NCBI GenBank assembly: GCA_036309765.1
Contig: JAXJTE010000040.1
Span: forward strand, 1-5,423
DNA from: Caryophanon sp036309765
GTDB taxonomy: Bacteria > Bacillota > Bacilli > Bacillales_A > Planococcaceae
Reading direction: 5' to 3'
DNA: 5,423 nucleotides
Part shown: positions 5,271 to 5,423 of the stretch, in pieces
How positions within the stretch are numbered: the first letter of the stretch is position 1
Layout: every line of letters starts with the position of its first letter
Translations under genes and position numbers: made by a program
Notes under the pieces: model-generated
Told to the model about the DNA's origin: nothing
Database searches by the model: none
What the model saw: the letters and a program-made list of their open reading frames with translations, nothing else

Positions 5271-5423
5271 ATGCAGCTACTTCTTCACATCATTTGGCGA
5301 GACAAAAAAACAGTATTACTGACGTTGCTCGCCGGTACGATAAGCGGCTTAACGGCAGTCGCACTGTTCGCCCAAAGCGGACTGCTCATTTCAAAGGCGG
5401 CGCTCATGCCACCATTTTACGTC
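5271..5423 (+). CDS. cydC: Thiol reductant ABC exporter subunit CydC, 5' part only
   Basis: First 51 codons of the partner of CydD; the rest is beyond the right edge. The visible part is the first membrane helix region, with the typical CydC start (IIWRDKKTVLLTLLAGTISG) followed by ALFAQSGLLISKAALMPP, resembling the conserved ALSGWLIxxAAxxP-type helix of CydC. The ATG is 6 bases after the cydD stop, with AAAGGATG (5256-5263) overlapping that stop as the ribosome site, so translation is likely coupled. The ATPase domain cannot be checked here. The B. subtilis name for this second gene would be cydD. Confidence 0.88.
   Translation, partial: MQLLLHIIWRDKKTVLLTLLAGTISGLTAVALFAQSGLLISKAALMPPFYV

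Noticed and set aside
1..5423. CRISPR array, tRNA/rRNA, transposase or phage genes
   Set aside because: No regularly spaced direct repeats, RNA gene signatures or mobile-element proteins were seen.

Overview
The window looks like a chromosomal segment of a Gram-positive Bacillota bacterium, most likely Bacillaceae/Planococcaceae (Lysinibacillus/Solibacillus-like). The evidence is the strong AGGAGG-type ribosome binding sites, a CydA of the short-Q-loop Geobacillus/Bacillus type, a DegS/NreB-type sensor kinase with a NarL-type regulator, and degenerate Bacillaceae-style intergenic hairpin repeats. The whole window is a cytochrome bd respiratory locus.

Layout: (1) 1-1222, minus: cydA, with its 3' end beyond the left edge. 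(2) 1241-1318, minus: an unannotated-looking 25-codon ORF for a one-pass membrane peptide, 18 bases upstream of cydA. (3) 1319-1719: the cydA promoter, a 16-bp inverted-repeat operator, a doubtful 42-codon ORF, a 104-nt imperfect hairpin repeat, and the terminator of the two-component operon. (4) 1720-3367, minus: a response regulator and an overlapping PAS sensor kinase. (5) 3368-3617: a divergent control region with a second hairpin repeat, two further 16-bp inverted repeats and the cydD promoter. (6) 3618-5423, plus: cydD (complete) and cydC (first 51 codons), the ABC exporter of thiols needed to assemble cytochrome bd.

Working model: the kinase has a PAS domain with a C-X2-C-X11-C motif, like the oxygen-sensing iron-sulfur kinase NreB but lacking the fourth cysteine. 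It would phosphorylate the NarL-type regulator encoded after it. The regulator would bind 7-2-7 inverted repeats (TAGKGGN-N2-NCCCCTA). Near-identical copies (15 of 16 bases) lie in the same orientation exactly 23 bases upstream of the -10 hexamers of both cydA and cydD. The locus therefore reads as a self-contained regulon in which one two-component system co-activates the oxidase structural genes and the divergent assembly exporter. The shared operator, the small ORF before cydA and the three-cysteine sensor are the items most worth follow-up.
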